Of a DNA stretch of 64,000 bases, positions 47,004 through 60,188 are shown one piece after another. The notes beneath the pieces are model-generated. The model was not told where the DNA came from. It worked only from the letters and a program-made list of their open reading frames with translations, and searched no databases. Both the position numbers and the translations under genes were made by a program. Each line of letters begins with the position of its first letter. The first letter of the stretch is position 1. Source of the stretch: Dysidea avara (Eukaryota; Porifera; Demospongiae; Dictyoceratida; Dysideidae); NCBI RefSeq assembly GCF_963678975.1, contig NC_089279.1:34353297-34417296 (forward strand), written 5' to 3'.

Positions 47004-47442
47004 GTAAAATACCTGCATTTACTAAAGGTAAAAGTCAGCTGTCTCCATTAGGAGACGAGGTCAATTTCCAATGTTAGAATACATGTAGAGCGGGTCATTG
47101 GTTTAGTACGGCGAAAATTTGCAATATTACAGAGTACTTTGCCCATACAATTTGTGGCAACTGGGGAAGAGGATGATTGTCCACCTATTGATAGAATGAT
47201 CCATATATGCTGTGCTCTGACTAACTGTTGTGATTCTGTCGTACCTTTTGACTAGTTATTACTAACATTATATTCCATCAATTTGAAATTTAGCATATTG
47301 ACAGTATTTCATAAATTTTCATTGCAATATTCTACGTATGTCATTGATTCATTAATTTTATTGTACATAAGATTTAGAATACAATAATGGTGATTGGTTA
47401 GAATACAATAATAGTGATACAAATTGGTGATATAGCGGTAAT

Positions 47443-49435
47443 CTACTTCTTGGCTTTTTTCCTCAAGAACCTTGGTAAGATCCGGTAGTCAGGACAGTAC
47501 CACTTAGCTTTACCTTTCAATAGTTTAGTTAATTGGAGACAAGAAGTGTGAAACCATTCAATGGGATAGTCATGATTATCACAAGCAATCATCGTGCCTT
47601 CTTCAGGTCGGTGGCAGCAACAATACGTCAGCTGATTAGTAAAGCCTGAATCAGCACCCTCAAGGGTCACACTAGTACTGTTATCCAATGAAGTGCCAGA
47701 AGCTGAATCTGTAGTAACAGTCATATCATTAGAAGTGGTGACAGTGGACCTGGTGTACCAGTTACCCATTAATTCTGGTAGCAGACAGGTCTTGAAAAAC
47801 TGTTCTCATGCCACTTTGCACTCATTCCAGACACTGGTATCCTTAAAAATTCACTCAATGTGCATGCCTGCTCCTTGGTCATGATCCATTGCAAATGTGC
47901 ACACACAAAATTCATCATAAGAAACATCACAAACATGAAGCTGGCATTGTACCTGATAATAGTAGGTATGGGTGTGGTCCAGAAATAGCTTCCCATTAAC
48001 CTTTTTCAAGCAGAATTTATGGTCGTCAGATGCACTTTGTATATCTGTTCCTCGATGGCAATAAGGATACTTGATTTCTATAACACTCTTTCCATGGTAA
48101 CTGCAATTAATAATGCCATCTGGTGATGCACAATATGTGGCCATTTTGGATGTATCACTAAGCCACTGTCTGTCACAGATAACTCACTGTGCTTTACCTT
48201 ACTTGCACTTAGATACATATCTCTTGCATCTTTCTCATGCTTGCAGCCCCATTTAGTAGCAGGACATGTAAAACTAAACGCCTCTGGATAACAAATAGAT
48301 TTGATCAGTGACTGAGCCGGGTTTCCAGGATTCGTCCGACAAACAGCTTTCATCCGTGATGCTGTAATGCGGCCTGCCCTATATTTGAACCATAGCTTGG
48401 AACTGCATTGAGATCGTGTAGCTTGTCCAACCTTTGCTGCCATCTCTCCACTGATATCCAAAGTAACAGAGTCACACTGTGCTAACAATTCCAAATAGTT
48501 CATCTGTACACATTGTGGTTGCTTTAATGACGTTAAAGGTTGAAGGAAAACCATCATACATCAGCTTAGGTACATATGCAGCACAATGATCTGATGTTAA
48601 AGACAGAACACCTGGCCTTGTTCCTCCACAACTCAACTCACCAAAGAGTAACGCCAGCTCAGTCTCAGTAGACCTCTTTCCTCGTGGTGCCACCTTTGGA
48701 ACAGGTTGTTCATTATTATTGCCATCAATCATTTCATCGAGCTTTCTCTTCTTTCCTTTGGCTGACGTAAAATCTATTTCCTTAATTGGAAGGTATTCAA
48801 CATTTTTTAAGTATGATGGAATTATCCACTGGCATTCTTCCTGCGTGCATGTTCTCGTGCCTTCCATTCTGGCTAATGCCTCCAAATAATAAAGAATGGC
48901 TGCAATATGACCGCATGCTTCTCCCAGTCCAGCCATGCAGTCACAGTGGGCACAACAAACTTCCCCAGATAATTTCAAAATAATCCAGCAACTCAGAGGC
49001 TTCTCATTCATCCTTTGTGAGTGACGAACCTACAAGCATTAAACATCAATTTATAGAGCCTATAAATGCATAACACAGAAACTTACTCTGCCAGTAGTGA
49101 GATATTTACCAGCTATCTCCATCGTAGAGATGTCTTTAATCCAACCAGACACGAATTGGTTGTATGCTTCCAGGCCTTTACGTGCTTTAAATTGCTCGGA
49201 TGTCATAACTAGTCTTGAGTACCAGATAAGACACCAAATCACACGAGTCGACTGGCACAACTCCACGAAATAGCTCCCCACCAACAATCTTCCCGAATGG
49301 ATCATTCCCATTAATTAACTCAATCTTCGATTTATAACGTCTCTTGTCTTCTTCGAGCAATCCTTCGAAATACGAAGACATTTGAGGCACCATTGTCAGT
49401 GACGAAGAAGTTGACATAGCAGATTCACAGAACAC
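47443..49435 (-). pseudogene. SWIM + YqaJ-nuclease + PHD protein of the transposon, decayed
   Basis: Minus-strand pieces in order: an N-terminal part from 49435; a 57-bp intron at 49086-49030; a SWIM zinc finger (VCCAHCDCMAGLGEACGHIA); a charged linker; a YqaJ-type nuclease region (GRITASRMKAV, then CASPDGI, VIEIKYPY and YYYQVQCQLHVC); and a C-terminal PHD-like finger (CCCHRPEEGTMIACD, WFHTSC, WYCPDY). Frameshifts near 49215, 48530 and 48130 and in-frame TGA codons around 47848 and 47794 break it. YqaJ proteins are exonuclease/recombinase-like; here it probably assisted transposition. Confidence 0.8.
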
Positions 49436-51592
49436 CTGTACACAGTAATGGCGGACGCGGGGGCCACCTGACTTAATGACGTGATAATGCTCACGCGGTG
49501 AAATAACTCTATAGTGTTTTATAGGGGAATTGTGATGTCACGCCATGATTGGGCTGCAAAAGCTTCCAATCCTAGGTGGGATGTGACATTGATAGGTGCA
49601 TCATTAGTGATGCCTGTATGCTGAGGTTTAGCTAAAGTTTGTAACACCTTTTTCTGCTATGCCATGGCAGAAACATATCTCTATGTATTGTTTGATAGTT
49701 GGAGGCTTTTGATGATGTGACCACAAAATTAGCAATTGTTATTTGATTGGAGTTTATCTTCTTTCATTGATTTCTGAAATCGATATCCTAGAAATCATCA
49801 ATAACAAGTGTAATAACAGTTTTACACGTTTATATATTTTTCTGTATTGAACTGTAGACCCTTGATATATGTATAGAATGTAGAAAGGTCATGCATTGGT
49901 CTTGCACTTGTTATGTATCAAGCTTTTTCTGCCATTATTATATGTACCGCTTTCACACCTCAGAAAGCCAGTGTATATTTATCACATAAATATTGCTCTA
50001 GTTCAGGAATGTTGATGGTGTATACACTGTATAAACAGTGCATTTATCTTGTTAAGGCAATGCGTTTACTCAAGATATTGCACAGTTATCATGTTAAGGC
50101 ATTAAGGTGGTGGTATATCGATAACCCACACACATAATTAAAAATACTGGACCATGGAAGGAATTGTTGCTTGCTTCATTGTATCCTTGTAAGATACCTT
50201 TATAGTGAGTGAAATTATCAAAGAAAATGTAGGTGTCAGTTCCCATCCTACCCCGAGATACCGGGGAATTTGCTATGCACCATTCTAGGCAAATGACTCG
50301 CCAATTACACTGGTTAAGTCTTTGAAACTTTTCCTAGGGCCTAATTTCATCATTCTTACCAGCTTTATGGATTAGTTTTCATTGATCTCTCGTTAGAATA
50401 TGGTACAAAAGCAGTCTTTGCACTTTGTTGAATCATATTTCCGATCCACGACTATGCTTTAAAAAAAAAACGATCCATAGAGCTGTAGAGATATTTTTAA
50501 CCTGCCATCAATCAAAAATTTGATCGCCTAACGTGTTGTTTTGGAGAGTTATTTGCTCTGATAGGGCCTATCATGTACCATAAAGCAATAAAGTTGGTAC
50601 ACCCGCTAATTGACGAAGACATACAAGCGCCATGGTGAATCGTCATCACAAGTGCAAGACATGCATGGATTCATGGCTTACCACAGGTACATCACAAAAT
50701 TGCTACAGCTTTCAGAAAGCTAGTAGTTATGGTACCTTTCTTTTGCCACTAATTTATTCATATCAAGCCACTAACCTGTTAGTGGTTACTTGTTGGCTTC
50801 TTAAGATTAATGTGGGCTAATCAGGTAGCTGCCACCTTAAGTTTCTTGGTACTAATGTTAAAATTCTGAAGAGCCTTTTGGATAATGAAGGTAAGCTTAA
50901 TATTTTATAGACACCTGTCTCAGTTGCTACGTAATGGTACTAAATAGATTTGAGCCATTAGCTGTGAAGCATGACTGTAAATTTATTCATGGATATAATT
51001 TATAATTTATTCATGATTATTATAATGAATATCAAGTCGCGCATTTCTCTTTTTGTATATATGCTCGTATTGTTATGCATGTGTTTGAACTCTTAGCACA
51101 GCAATGCCTTGACATTATTCTTACATTGTTTCCAGTGTCCACTATCGAAATTCACAAAGCCCAAGATAACACACTCATGAAGCATGACACATGATAGGTG
51201 ATTAACTCATGTGGCTAATATTAGTTATACCATTGGGTACTTGTGCTTTACCTGGTATAACATGTACCAATACATCTTCCTAATAAGGACGATAATTTTA
51301 GTCCCAAAAGGGTTGTCCCCATAAGTTTTATTGTGTAATGGAAGTGTGGAAGTGTGGTATTGAGCAGAATACGTGCACATCTCTAACACCTTAACTTCTT
51401 CTCTGTGACACCTAGTTAAAATATCATCAGACAATCAGATACGCAATACAGTGGATGTGGGTAATAAATCTCCATTGCACATTAGCTATGCTCCATTGCA
51501 CTGTTACATACAAGCTTGTAAACGAACAAACAACCAGTTGTATTGCCAAATTGGGAGGCAGGCATGAGTCCGCAGCACACCTGGTACAATAA

Positions 51593-51605
51593 GTCTATCT
51601 ATCTA

Positions 51606-51637
<32 letters not shown>

Positions 51638-51692
51638 CCTATCTGTCTATCTATCTATCTATCTATCCAACTATCTATCTATCTTTATTGTT
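51593..51692. repeat. (CTAT/CTGT)n tetranucleotide microsatellite
   Basis: About 24 CTAT/CTGT units with one CTAC and one CCAA variant. Confidence 0.9.
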
Positions 51693-52884
51693 TTTCCTTA
51701 CACACCCATGTGAGCAAAACTGCTAAATGGTAAAAGCAGCCAATATGTGAGAAATAAAGGCTAAATGAAGCCTACATTGCACTTTTGCACAATATAGGAT
51801 TTGGCTCTCAGGTGGTTTCTTTTGGCCACTCTAAGTATAGGCTTAGTAGGGAATGATCTTTCCTTACAGGAATTTGACAACTGAAAGATAACAGTGCACA
51901 AGTCATAGGCTAATGCATCCCTTTGAGGTGTGTCCCTTACTTACGTGAACAAAAGCGGAGAGCTTGTCTCAAGGCTTTCTCTAGAGAATTTGCATAGAAA
52001 AACAGGATAGATAGGCCATATCAAGATGTGCTCTTGGCCATATAATTCAGATAATAGTCAGGTAGCTGGTGAATTAGTGTATAAACTTGTCAATTGGTCA
52101 TCTTTTTTAAAAGAGATGGTCTTTCACTGCTGTAACAACTTGTGAGCTGATTTTTGCCTTATAGATTTGCTGGCAAGTGGACAATGATGAAATGAATATA
52201 GTTGTGTGTAAATAGAAGTGCCGTCAAATTACCAGTACTGCATTCATTAACAACCACATGGTATTAATATGTGACACGTGTGATAGCCAGAATTAGTGTG
52301 AGTAGTATTTGCAGTAGTGCATGTCTGGTTGGACTCTTTTTCCTAGTCCATTTGTAATGTCAAATACTAATATTGCTGTAGATGTGATGTGTTCCAACTA
52401 TGCACTTGGTATGATCATTGACAGTTAATATCACTATGGTCAACAAGGAACAAGAAAGAGTATCATCATAGTATCTAAAACGAGCTGTATAGCCTTTTAC
52501 GTGAATGGCTGTTTTGTTTTGCCATGAGTTGCAGTTAGCAGAGCTTTCATTGATGTCATTTAGAAATCATCTCAGTAACTGGCCATGAAGTCACAGAGGA
52601 CACGGTTACAGAATGTTTAATTACCTGTTTGGATTGCAAATTTCATGGCCATGTCTATATATAATACCATTCAGTGTTGACACATATAAGCTGATCAAAA
52701 CTCATGTGATACTAATAGTGTGTATTGTTATCTATTTATGTTGCTAGGCTAAATATTGATGTGGTTGCTCGTCTATTCATGTGCTTTGATAGTGTGTTAG
52801 TTGAGATGATGTATACTTAGGCAGTGACAATGTGTTTGGAACTACTTGGAATTTAAGAGCAACAAAACCATGTACAGTATATAT

Positions 52885-52985
52885 GACACGCTGCTAACCT
52901 CATTAATAGGGCCACCTCTAGGACCAAAACACTGGCCTCGATAATGAGGTGGCTTTATTAATGAGGCCATGGGTGGCCACTGTAA
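52885..52985. repeat. ATAATGAGG dispersed repeat, diverged copy
   Basis: Contains CTCATTAATAGGGCCACCTC and then GATAATGAGGTGGC, TTATTAATGAGGCCATG, related to the 75-bp repeat at 41635-43025. The two halves are also partly inverted relative to each other. Confidence 0.6.
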
Positions 52986-52991
52986 CAAGAT

Positions 52992-53205
52992 ATGGTATCA
53001 CTCAAATGTAACGTCATCTCGCAAGAGTGTAAGTGATTAAAATATGAGCTAATTAAAGGCCATGACACCCGTTTCACCTGCGAGTGTTCATCCCATTTCA
53101 TTTGGGATGAATACTCATGAGCGAAAAGGTGCCATACCCTTTAATTAACTCGTGTTGCAACCGCTTGCACTCTTACGAGATGACGTTACATTTGTGTGGT
53201 ACCAT
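52992..53205. mobile_element. 214-bp inverted-repeat MITE
   Basis: ATGGTATCACTCAAATGTAA on the left is matched by the reverse complement on the right (ACATTTGTGTGGTACCAT); CGTCATCTCG and AAGAGTG also pair, as do GGTGTCATGGCC-like inner segments. The centre TCATCCCATTTCATTTGGGATGA is itself a palindrome, so the whole folds as one hairpin. Confidence 0.8.
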
Positions 53206-53865
53206 AATCTTACTAAAGAAGTAAGGTTTCACTGAAGTATATGTATACCAAAGCCCAATGTAGTAGTAGGGTAGTGCTAGAGCAGAAGACAATTTCTGGT
53301 ATAGTGCAATTGTTCTTATCAATAAATTATGCTTTCTGAGTGTGTGTTTGTTAACACCAACGGTGATTTCCATGAGTGCAGTAAGGCATAAAGAATATTA
53401 TACAGAAGCCGTATGTCTTCCTTGGGCAGATAAGTGCGTAATAGCTTTAATTATTGATGGTTATGTGCACAAAGGAAATTTAGACCGACACAGAGACAAA
53501 GCCATTAAAGGTTCTGCATGAATATATTTTTTCAGCAAGAAATTGTTTATACACTCATAAATTCTGTATATTGATTCGGTAAAACTAGTAAATCACTATT
53601 GCCATACACATGGTGACATGGATGGGATGCTCTTAAGTAAAACTCATTACAGGGGGTGCACTCCTTGTAGGTAGATGTCTCACTTTAACCGATGACTATG
53701 TTTTTTGATCTGTGACTTAGCCACAAATGTTTATACTTTTGGTTTAGGGTTTCAGACTTTCATTTTTAACTGCTGACATGGTGTGGACTTTGAAACCTGA
53801 CACGGTGTGGACTTTGAAACCTTGCTTGAATGACAAAAATTCTGCGGCCTTGAAATTTACCTACA

Positions 53866-54100
53866 GTGAGTGCCCACGTGTTACCCAGTAGATTGAGTAA
53901 CACGTGAGTAACACATGAGCACTGAGGTAAATTGAGCGTTGAATCTACTGAGTAAATGAGGTAAATTGAGCGCTGCCCACGTGCGCACTGAGGTAAATTG
54001 AGCGCTGCTCACGTGAGCACTGAGGTAAATTGAGCGCTGCCCACGTGAGCGCTGAATCTACTGAGTAACACGTGTTACCCACGTGTTACTCAGTAGATTC
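53866..54100. repeat. Short tandem array with CACGTG boxes
   Basis: GAGGTAAATTGAGCGCTGC with CACGTGAGCACT-type spacers repeats about four times between 53925 and 54045; CCCACGTGTTAC and ACACGTGTTACCCACG sequences frame it. The repeated CACGTG is an E-box, but no gene is adjacent. Confidence 0.75.
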
Positions 54101-55353
54101 AGCAATGTATGTGGGATACATGGTAAACATCACAGGAATACCGTACCACTTCCTCTATTCATCAGAGAAGATATTGCAAGTTGTAGTAGTAGATCCAGCA
54201 ATGGCATCCAGAAGATGCTGGGCCAGGAAGCCCCATGCATGGCTAATCATTGTTTGTATTTTGTATATTGCTAATTTTGTGTTTTCAGTTTCACTGTTTT
54301 TCTTTTTTATCAAATAAAAACCCACCTCTGTACGAAGGCAAAAACCCAGGAAATGAGCCAGCTCTGCTGGATGGTATGTTTCGCTGCAAGGTAGTTACTC
54401 ATAGAATATTATTATTGTGTAGATCTGTCTGCTATATCAATGGTTTCCAAATAGAGTAGCTTCTCAGTCATTCTTGGTAGACCTCTGGTGAGGTAATCAA
54501 CAGATCAAGTATTGGCTTCTGGAAAAAGTACCAGTCTAGTACCGTTAAACATATCCCATTAGTGAGCATCACTAATATATCCCCCTATGACAATGCTTGA
54601 ATTCCCAGCAAGGTTCTATCCTGAATTCCAGCCGTGGTAGCCTTGCCCCTTCAATACAGTAGTACATTAAAGGTCTAACACCTTAAAAAGGCATCTGTAT
54701 CGCTTCAAGCGTATTTCTGTCAGAATAAATGATTTTCATAAAAATCATGCCATCTTGTGGTCAAGTCTGGGGTGCCCTAGCTCTCCTTTGCATTGAGAAA
54801 GGTCTGGTCGCTCAGCATTACAATGGTATGTAATTGGGGAGAGCCTTAATGATCCTCACCATTAACAGCTGTGAATGATGAATTGGCGTTACTTGCTTGC
54901 TTTGCTTGGCTTACCATACATTCAAATTTGAGGCTACTAAAAGCCACCTAAGCACTACCAAGCAATATTACAGTGATAGCTAACCATGAAGGATCTTTTA
55001 TTACTTCAATTCTCTTTAACATGTGATAGAATATTAGTCCCACATCGGGCCACGTGTGTGTATTATTCCCACCCATGTGTATAATCTATGAAAATATATT
55101 CTTTGCATGATTAACAACTAGTCAATCTAAGCAAGCTAGTAGACTATATTGCAATAGCTATCTAAACAAAGTGCATTCACCTAGTCAAACAATGACGTCA
55201 CAATAATGAAAGTGCATGCCCGAAAAGCATATTAAGTCAGTAATACTCTATTAATTTAACAAAATTAGGCAGTATCATGAATACATCAGTTTCAGCTAAA
55301 AAGCCTCTAACTGCTTCCCTTTTGGAAAAGAATGCTTTTTTGGTGACTAATAC

Positions 55354-56182
55354 CATAGATAATAGAGTAAAGGGATAGGAAACGCAAGCGATTTCCAGTT
55401 TGATTTCCGTTACGCGTGACTTGAAAGGACAAGACAGTTTTGTGCTCAAGCATGGGAATTAGTGTTCTAAGCAGCGTAAATAGTAATCTAACAGACTACA
55501 GCAAGTATTTAGGCCTATGTGAGAGATTTTGGCGAGAGAATTCAGACAGTAGATTTTGTAACAAAGCGTATTGCATTAACCGTTATTGTTACACGCTGTC
55601 ATACTTTCCTTCATGCCTCGTCCATACCGCTTCTTTTATAGCCGGTTCCACTTTTGAATCTTGTGGTAAGCTAGGCGTGTCACCAACACAGTCTTTTACC
55701 GCTGCGTTGTACTGCAAGGTGGTTTAAACTTTTGGTTAAAAATGAAGATACTTAGTCGTTTCTTCAAGCAACAGTTCCTGTTTTGCTCCGATATTTCCTC
55801 TGGTTCCCTCTGTTAAATGGTAAGGAATAGGTTTATCACAGTTAAAAGGATAGAATATATTTACGAAGAAAGTTAAGTGGTTTAAAGTAATTTTTGGGCC
55901 TTTTTTTTTCACTTTCAATCTCCTTTAATTTTGCGTATAACTTCCTTGAGGGTTGGTACCATCCTATTTCCCTCGATTACTTACTTGAGTTCACTGTAGC
56001 AAAGTTTCACAGTTGTTGGTTACAAAATTCTGTCTTTACAACATGTTTCTCTTTGATACAAGCGCAGCAAGCGTAACGAGTATGTTCGTGACGTACTACA
56101 CGGAATTCCAATAGAAATGTATGTATTTTGTGACGTCACGTTATTGCATTTCCTATCCCTTTTAAGTACTCTATTATCTATG
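55354..56182. mobile_element. Non-autonomous transposon with CATAGATAATAGAGTA ends, 7-bp TSD
   Basis: Left end CATAGATAATAGAGTA and then AAGGGATAGGAAA are inverted at the right (TTTCCTATCCC, TACTCTATTATCTATG). CTAATAC flanks both sides (55347-55353, 56183-56189). The interior has no transposase; 55440-55727 is open but has no family features. Confidence 0.8.
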
Positions 56183-56863
56183 CTAATACAAACAGCCATA
56201 GTCATATCACATCTTCACTAAACTTTTTGACTGACTCTTACATAAATTCATGGTATCTATGGTATCTCCAAAACAAATGTCACAAAATTTTAGTGATTAC
56301 AAATGATTTGGTTGGTTGGTGGTGCCTGTTTTCTGTACATTTTGAATGCTAAAGCGTTGATACTTCCTCTCTATGTGAAGGGGAGGGTGCTGCCAAGCTA
56401 CTTCACTATTGCTTGTCCTTAGCCTTTTATGTGCCAATCACATAAAGAAATCCGTTTGTGAAAGCCAGAAGTGACAAGCTTTGGGTGGTGGGGCTACCTG
56501 CCTGCTTTCCAAACACACAACACCATGACGTAGTAGCACTTACATGGCTTTACTATACACTTATGGTCAGCAACTGAGGATACTGTTCATCTCTTTCTTC
56601 AAATACTATCAATGAAATGGGCCTTACAAGTGGTCATAAGGAGTTATAGCTATCTTTTATTTTTTTTCAGTTGTGTCCAGTATACTCACCTTTTGTGCTA
56701 GGGTGGTAGGCAGAACATACCATACTGTCTGGGAAAATACTGCTTTGCTGTGGACCTAAGATTTGCTTACAGACCTTATGATTTTTGTTCGTAGATTTTT
56801 ATTTTAATATGTACCACTCTGCGTGGGCAGTTCAAAGGCACCGCCAGTGCCATAATTTGTATA

Positions 56864-56985
56864 TTGCACTGCTGCAGACCGCAGCGAGTGCATTATAACT
56901 TATAACGCACTGGTTGCGGTTTTGTAGACCACAACGAGTGCATTATAAGTTATAATACACCGATCGCAGTGCAATATACAAATAT
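56864..56985. repeat. Nested inverted and direct repeat
   Basis: TTTGTATATTGCACTG at the left is inverted as CAGTGCAATATACAAA at the right. Between them, CGAGTGCATTATAA.TTATAA occurs twice, each a local palindrome. Confidence 0.8.
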
Positions 56986-57738
56986 TGCGGTTTTGTGCAG
57001 CATAACACAAGTGCCGGTGGCGAAGACCACTACGACACCTCACCTAATAGGTGGAAAGACACTTCACAGATCACTCGGATTCTTTTATAGCCTGACATGT
57101 AAAGGTCGATTGTGGGCCATAGCATCACCAATACGTATAATGTTTTCAAGCAGCCAATGGCGATTGAAAAAGCCAACGCGGGTGGCCACCACTCTACTCT
57201 ACATATATATAAACGTACTTATACACCTTACTAGTCTGGTGCCATCTTAGCCCAGATTAAACTGTAGTCCACTTCGACAATGACTCAATAAAACAAATAT
57301 ATTCTAAATAATACTAACCTTTATGTTCGATTGTGGGAACCAGTTTGGTCATGCCACCAGATTCGAATTTAGCCAGTGTAAATAGTAAGAATTAGACTAG
57401 TATCGTTTAGTAGTTAGGTTTTGTTTACTTAAACCGTCTATTTAGCTGCTTTTTTTCGCTCGAGAGAATCACTATGGTGATTAGTCTGGTGCTTAGTCTA
57501 TATGGCACGCTGGCATGCTGAGCACTACATGATTAGAGTCGAACAGCGAATGCAGGTTAGTGATATAACCCATAGCGTACTAGCTTTCAATATCTCAGGT
57601 GGCTGCAGTACTGCAGGGGGAACGTCATCGCAACGTCTGGCTTGGTTACCCACAATCGATGTTAGAAACCTGGCCTTTATTAGTGTTACAGCTGTCTTGT
57701 GAGACTCTCCCCACCTATTAGGTGAGTGGTACATAACA

Positions 57739-57851
57739 GTTATACAACGTGCACTCGTGCTCTGCCTGTATAAATGCACTTGCCTTCGGGCCTAACGGCC
57801 CTCAGGCTCGTGTGTTTATATCAGGCAGAGCACTCGTGGCCGTTGTATAAC
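57739..57851. repeat. 113-bp hairpin
   Basis: GTTATACAACG, CACTCGTGCTCTGCCTG and TATAAA on the left pair with TTTATA, CAGGCAGAGCACTCGTG and CGTTGTATAAC on the right; a GGGCCTAACGGCCC palindrome lies inside. Confidence 0.85.
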
Positions 57852-60188
57852 TATATAATGTAGTACACAATAGAGCACATGGAGTGCTATGCAAAAATAG
57901 CATGCTAAATGTTTTAGTAGCATGCTTAGGTTCGCACTTTTTGCTATTACCTCTGCTCCACAAAACTTACTGGGCAGGAAACCAGAAACACATACAACTT
58001 TTTTTTTATAACTTCAAAATTATTGGGCAAGCCTTAGCATGTTCATCTCCCTTATAAGGGTAAAGGCCAGGCCAAACATCACAACCAATAACCCACCTAA
58101 GTGCAATCTTTAGTATCACTATACCATCTAAGTGCTAACCATACAAACCACCCACTGGTGTATACTCATGTACAGTAACTCTGGCCTGTCAACCTTGATT
58201 TTGTAAGTTATTGACTGGTATGTTACATTTATACAACATTTGTATGTCATGCACCTGTTTGTTGTGATATGTTCAAATATATTGTCTCTCATATATATAG
58301 TTGTGCCAGACTCTCAACGTATTATATTGGCTTTCTGAACTATTTGCAGTTGAGAATATGTACGTACATTGTAGAACGTCTATAAATTGTCATTACTGAA
58401 AAAAAATCATCACTACCCTTGCAAGCAAGGAAGCATGCAATAAGACTAGATTGTTATAAAGTAGCATCATTGCCATGCATCCACCTGTGTAGTTATAGTT
58501 GAGTACTATGACCCAAGTTACTAGGACAAGTAATCTCTGGCACGGACCTGGAGAGGAGTGCAATCTTTTGCAACTAACTGTACATGTACAATAATTCCAT
58601 CACAGTGAAGCCACACTTCAAGAAGTGTTGCAAACAACAAATGCAACAAAACAGTTAACACCAAACATGACACGAGATGTTTACCAAGCAATACCAATAC
58701 TTGCAGGATGTGCGATTTGGAATAGTTTCGTAAAATCTGGTCACATATATAGATAGCTATACTAAAACCAGGGTTAGTTCGAGGACAATAGCGTAGTTAC
58801 TTGCAAATCCATGCAAGGGTCAAGGACAATACAGTGGATCCTTGTAATCAAAACTTTGTGGTTTTGTTTGGAATAGTGAACCCTATTTTGTTACAACAGA
58901 GCTCTACTGAAGTACTCTAATAGAGTCTGCTGAAATGCTCTAATAGAGCACACAGTTGGTGGTAAAATACTCTAATTGAACAGTCACCTTTGTTGTTCAG
59001 ATTATGGAGGGTTTGGATTACTGGAGTTAGACTAGTAAGGGTTCTTTTGAATGTAATTATTTTATATCCTAGGGCAAATCATAAACCATATTTTCTAGTA
59101 ATGTAATTGTTGTGTAATAAATAGTATCCTATGATGATACAAATAAATGGCTGTCTAGGAAATTGTTCATCTCTCCTACCTCTGCTTACATGGCTAAAAT
59201 CAAATTTTTATTCCCATACTCAGAATTCACTGGCAATTACTTAGTATCACTCAATAAGTACTTTGTTATGTTCCTCTTGATTCTCCCATACACTCCACTG
59301 TTACAGTTTGTAGGTAATAATATATTCCATAGAGTATGTACATTACAGTGGAGTTTGTTTGCTAGTCACCACTGGGCCAACAGCTACTGTCTTTTATTAT
59401 TTTTATTTAATGCTTTACAGCACAAGTTCTGAAGGTCTGTAGGACACCAACCGATGTTATATTAAGTATGTTTGAAAAGGCGCAGAAAGAAAAATCCATG
59501 ACTGGACTTGGGCAGCCTGTCATTACTTGGCAAATGTAAATTGGGCGACTAGAGATGTGATCTTTTGTGAAAGTTGCAACTTTCACTGTACTAAAAGTAC
59601 TATATAGTCACACATAACTCACATTTGCTTCGTGGTACAAAAATGAAACAAAGATATTCTTACTTTGCATGAAAAGGCGAATGCAGTAGTGCATTATTTC
59701 ATTGTTTACTGAAGTATATGTGAAATTATTTTTGTAGCCTGTGTTTTATACTCTACGTATTTGAATGGTATTTATCTCAAAAACAAACTAATCTGGTTTT
59801 CACTCAGTGGATCACAAATGATGGAAGTTTTCTCCCATAACAGTATTATCATTTATGTGTGATATTGCCATGCATTGTTCTTCTGTTGTTAGCTCTGTAA
59901 TTGTTACAGCACATCTATGGTAGATTTTGGCTCTATTTTGCTGCACTATATAAAGGCTCCTCTTTCACATTTAGAATGTATGAAGCCAGTGGATGATAGC
60001 TTGAAGTTTTTTCTTGTTTAGGCAATTTATTAAGTTTTACACTATACAAATTCAATTTTTAATGTAAAATTTATTAAGGTTTGTGTATTTAAAGTGCTCA
60101 CAATTGAATTTAGAGTATTTCCTTTATGTGTTACTGTTTTTTTTGTATATAGGTACAGAATAGGAACTCTAGCCAGTTCATCAACATT

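Larger units (their letters stand above)
46610..49510. mobile_element. Decayed THAP / SWIM-YqaJ-PHD DNA transposon (ISL2EU-like)
   Basis: About 70-bp terminal inverted repeats: 46610-46681 (AGAGTTATTTCATCGCGTGA onward) match the reverse complement of 49440-49510 with scattered mismatches, both ending in GCCATTACTGTG. Flanking TA or AT gives a possible 2-bp target duplication; the exact edge is ambiguous because the ends are palindromic. Inside, a plus-strand THAP fragment faces a minus-strand pseudogene with SWIM, YqaJ-nuclease and PHD parts. As I recall, ISL2EU elements pair a THAP transposase with a YqaJ protein and have 2-bp duplications, hence the name. The DDE catalytic part of the transposase is missing, so this copy is dead. 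Confidence 0.8.
49511..55353. other. Long non-coding stretch
   Basis: 5.8 kb with no recognisable gene on either strand. It contains a tetranucleotide repeat, one member of the ATAATGAGG repeat family, an inverted-repeat element and a small tandem array, listed separately. 54072-54317 is an open frame without family features. Confidence 0.5.
56190..60150. other. Non-coding stretch upstream of the second antiporter gene
   Basis: No gene seen. It includes palindromic repeats (56864-56985, 57739-57851), CACCTAATAGGTGG palindromes at about 57041 and 57711 that may bound a small element, and CTCTAATAGAG motifs near 58915-58985. Confidence 0.45.

Noticed and set aside
54072-54317. Small membrane protein
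   Set aside because: No splice or conservation evidence; the hydrophobic end comes from a T-rich tract.
55440-55727. Coding gene inside the 55354-56182 element
   Set aside because: No recognisable domain, and the frame lies inside a non-autonomous transposon.
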